Shown in pieces: positions 63,946-64,000 of a DNA stretch of 64,000 bases (positions are counted from its first letter, which is position 1; every line of letters begins with the position of its first letter). The notes under the pieces are model-generated. The model had not been told where the DNA came from, did not search any database, and saw only the letters and a list, made by a program, of their open reading frames with translations. Source of the stretch: an uncultured Poribacteria bacterium (GTDB taxonomy: Bacteria > Poribacteria > WGA-4E > PCPOR2b); NCBI GenBank assembly GCA_958296125.1, contig OY282444.1, positions 4,497,623 through 4,561,622 of the forward strand, read 5' to 3'. The translations under genes and the position numbers were made by a program.

Positions 63946-64000
63946 CACAACATTCACAACCACTCCTGATGTCTGAAAAATTATTTGCGTTTATATTGGT

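Overview
The window comes from a diderm (Gram-negative type) bacterium. It encodes the Lpt lipopolysaccharide export genes, a LpxL-type lipid A acyltransferase, an outer-membrane porin, several lipoproteins and sigma-54. Six Gfo/Idh/MocA oxidoreductases, three phytanoyl-CoA dioxygenase (PhyH) proteins, two DUF1080 proteins, NHL and WD40 propellers and mostly uncharacterised lipoproteins recall uncultured Poribacteria-like or related environmental lineages. That placement is inference: there is no rRNA in the window to test it, and I saw no tRNA.

Layout. 1-6.1 kb (minus strand): a TPR histidine kinase, a coiled-coil NYN nuclease-type protein, a nucleotide-sugar dehydrogenase and an NHL propeller. 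6.3-15.3 kb: a WD40 protein, then mostly catabolic or redox enzymes (Old-Yellow-Enzyme type, Gfo/Idh, amino-acid dehydrogenase, enolase-superfamily, acetoacetate-decarboxylase type) and a DUF1080 protein preceded by a structured leader RNA. 15.4-22.1 kb (minus): a phosphate regulon, porin-phoU-pstS-pstC-pstA-pstB-pstB. Its PhoU carries a fused ArsC-like domain, and its two ATPases show complementary loss of catalytic motifs. 22.5-28.7 kb: fructose-1,6-bisphosphatase and a sugar/PhyH catabolic set. 28.7-35.5 kb (minus): a conserved envelope/regulation cluster, lpxL-lptC-lptA-lptB-rpoN-hpf-hprK-ptsH. 35.7-43.7 kb: a small ORF with a terminator, rsgA, an acetyltransferase, a lipoprotein, a Gfo/Idh protein, a cyclase and a large NHL/beta-barrel protein. 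43.8-50.4 kb: a sigma-54 promoter with two candidate activator sites, a lipoprotein, a zinc-ribbon ABC exporter, a DUF1854 protein and an outer-membrane type protein. 50.5-64 kb: Gfo/Idh, HEAT, DUF3179, NHL, serine hydrolase, PLP lyase, gamma-glutamyltransferase, Gfo/Idh, PhyH and SDR genes.

The most notable item is the DUF3179 lipoprotein gene at 53701-54765. It is one reading frame interrupted by a single UGA exactly where the family has the first Cys of a CPLC motif. Immediately downstream is an 8-bp stem with a 5-nt loop at the spacing expected of a bacterial SECIS element, so it is a strong selenoprotein candidate. Other points of interest are the PhoU-ArsC fusion lacking its nucleophilic cysteine, the asymmetric PstB pair, repeated promoter-leader-terminator arrangements placed just upstream of genes, and a dispersed palindromic repeat with four copies.
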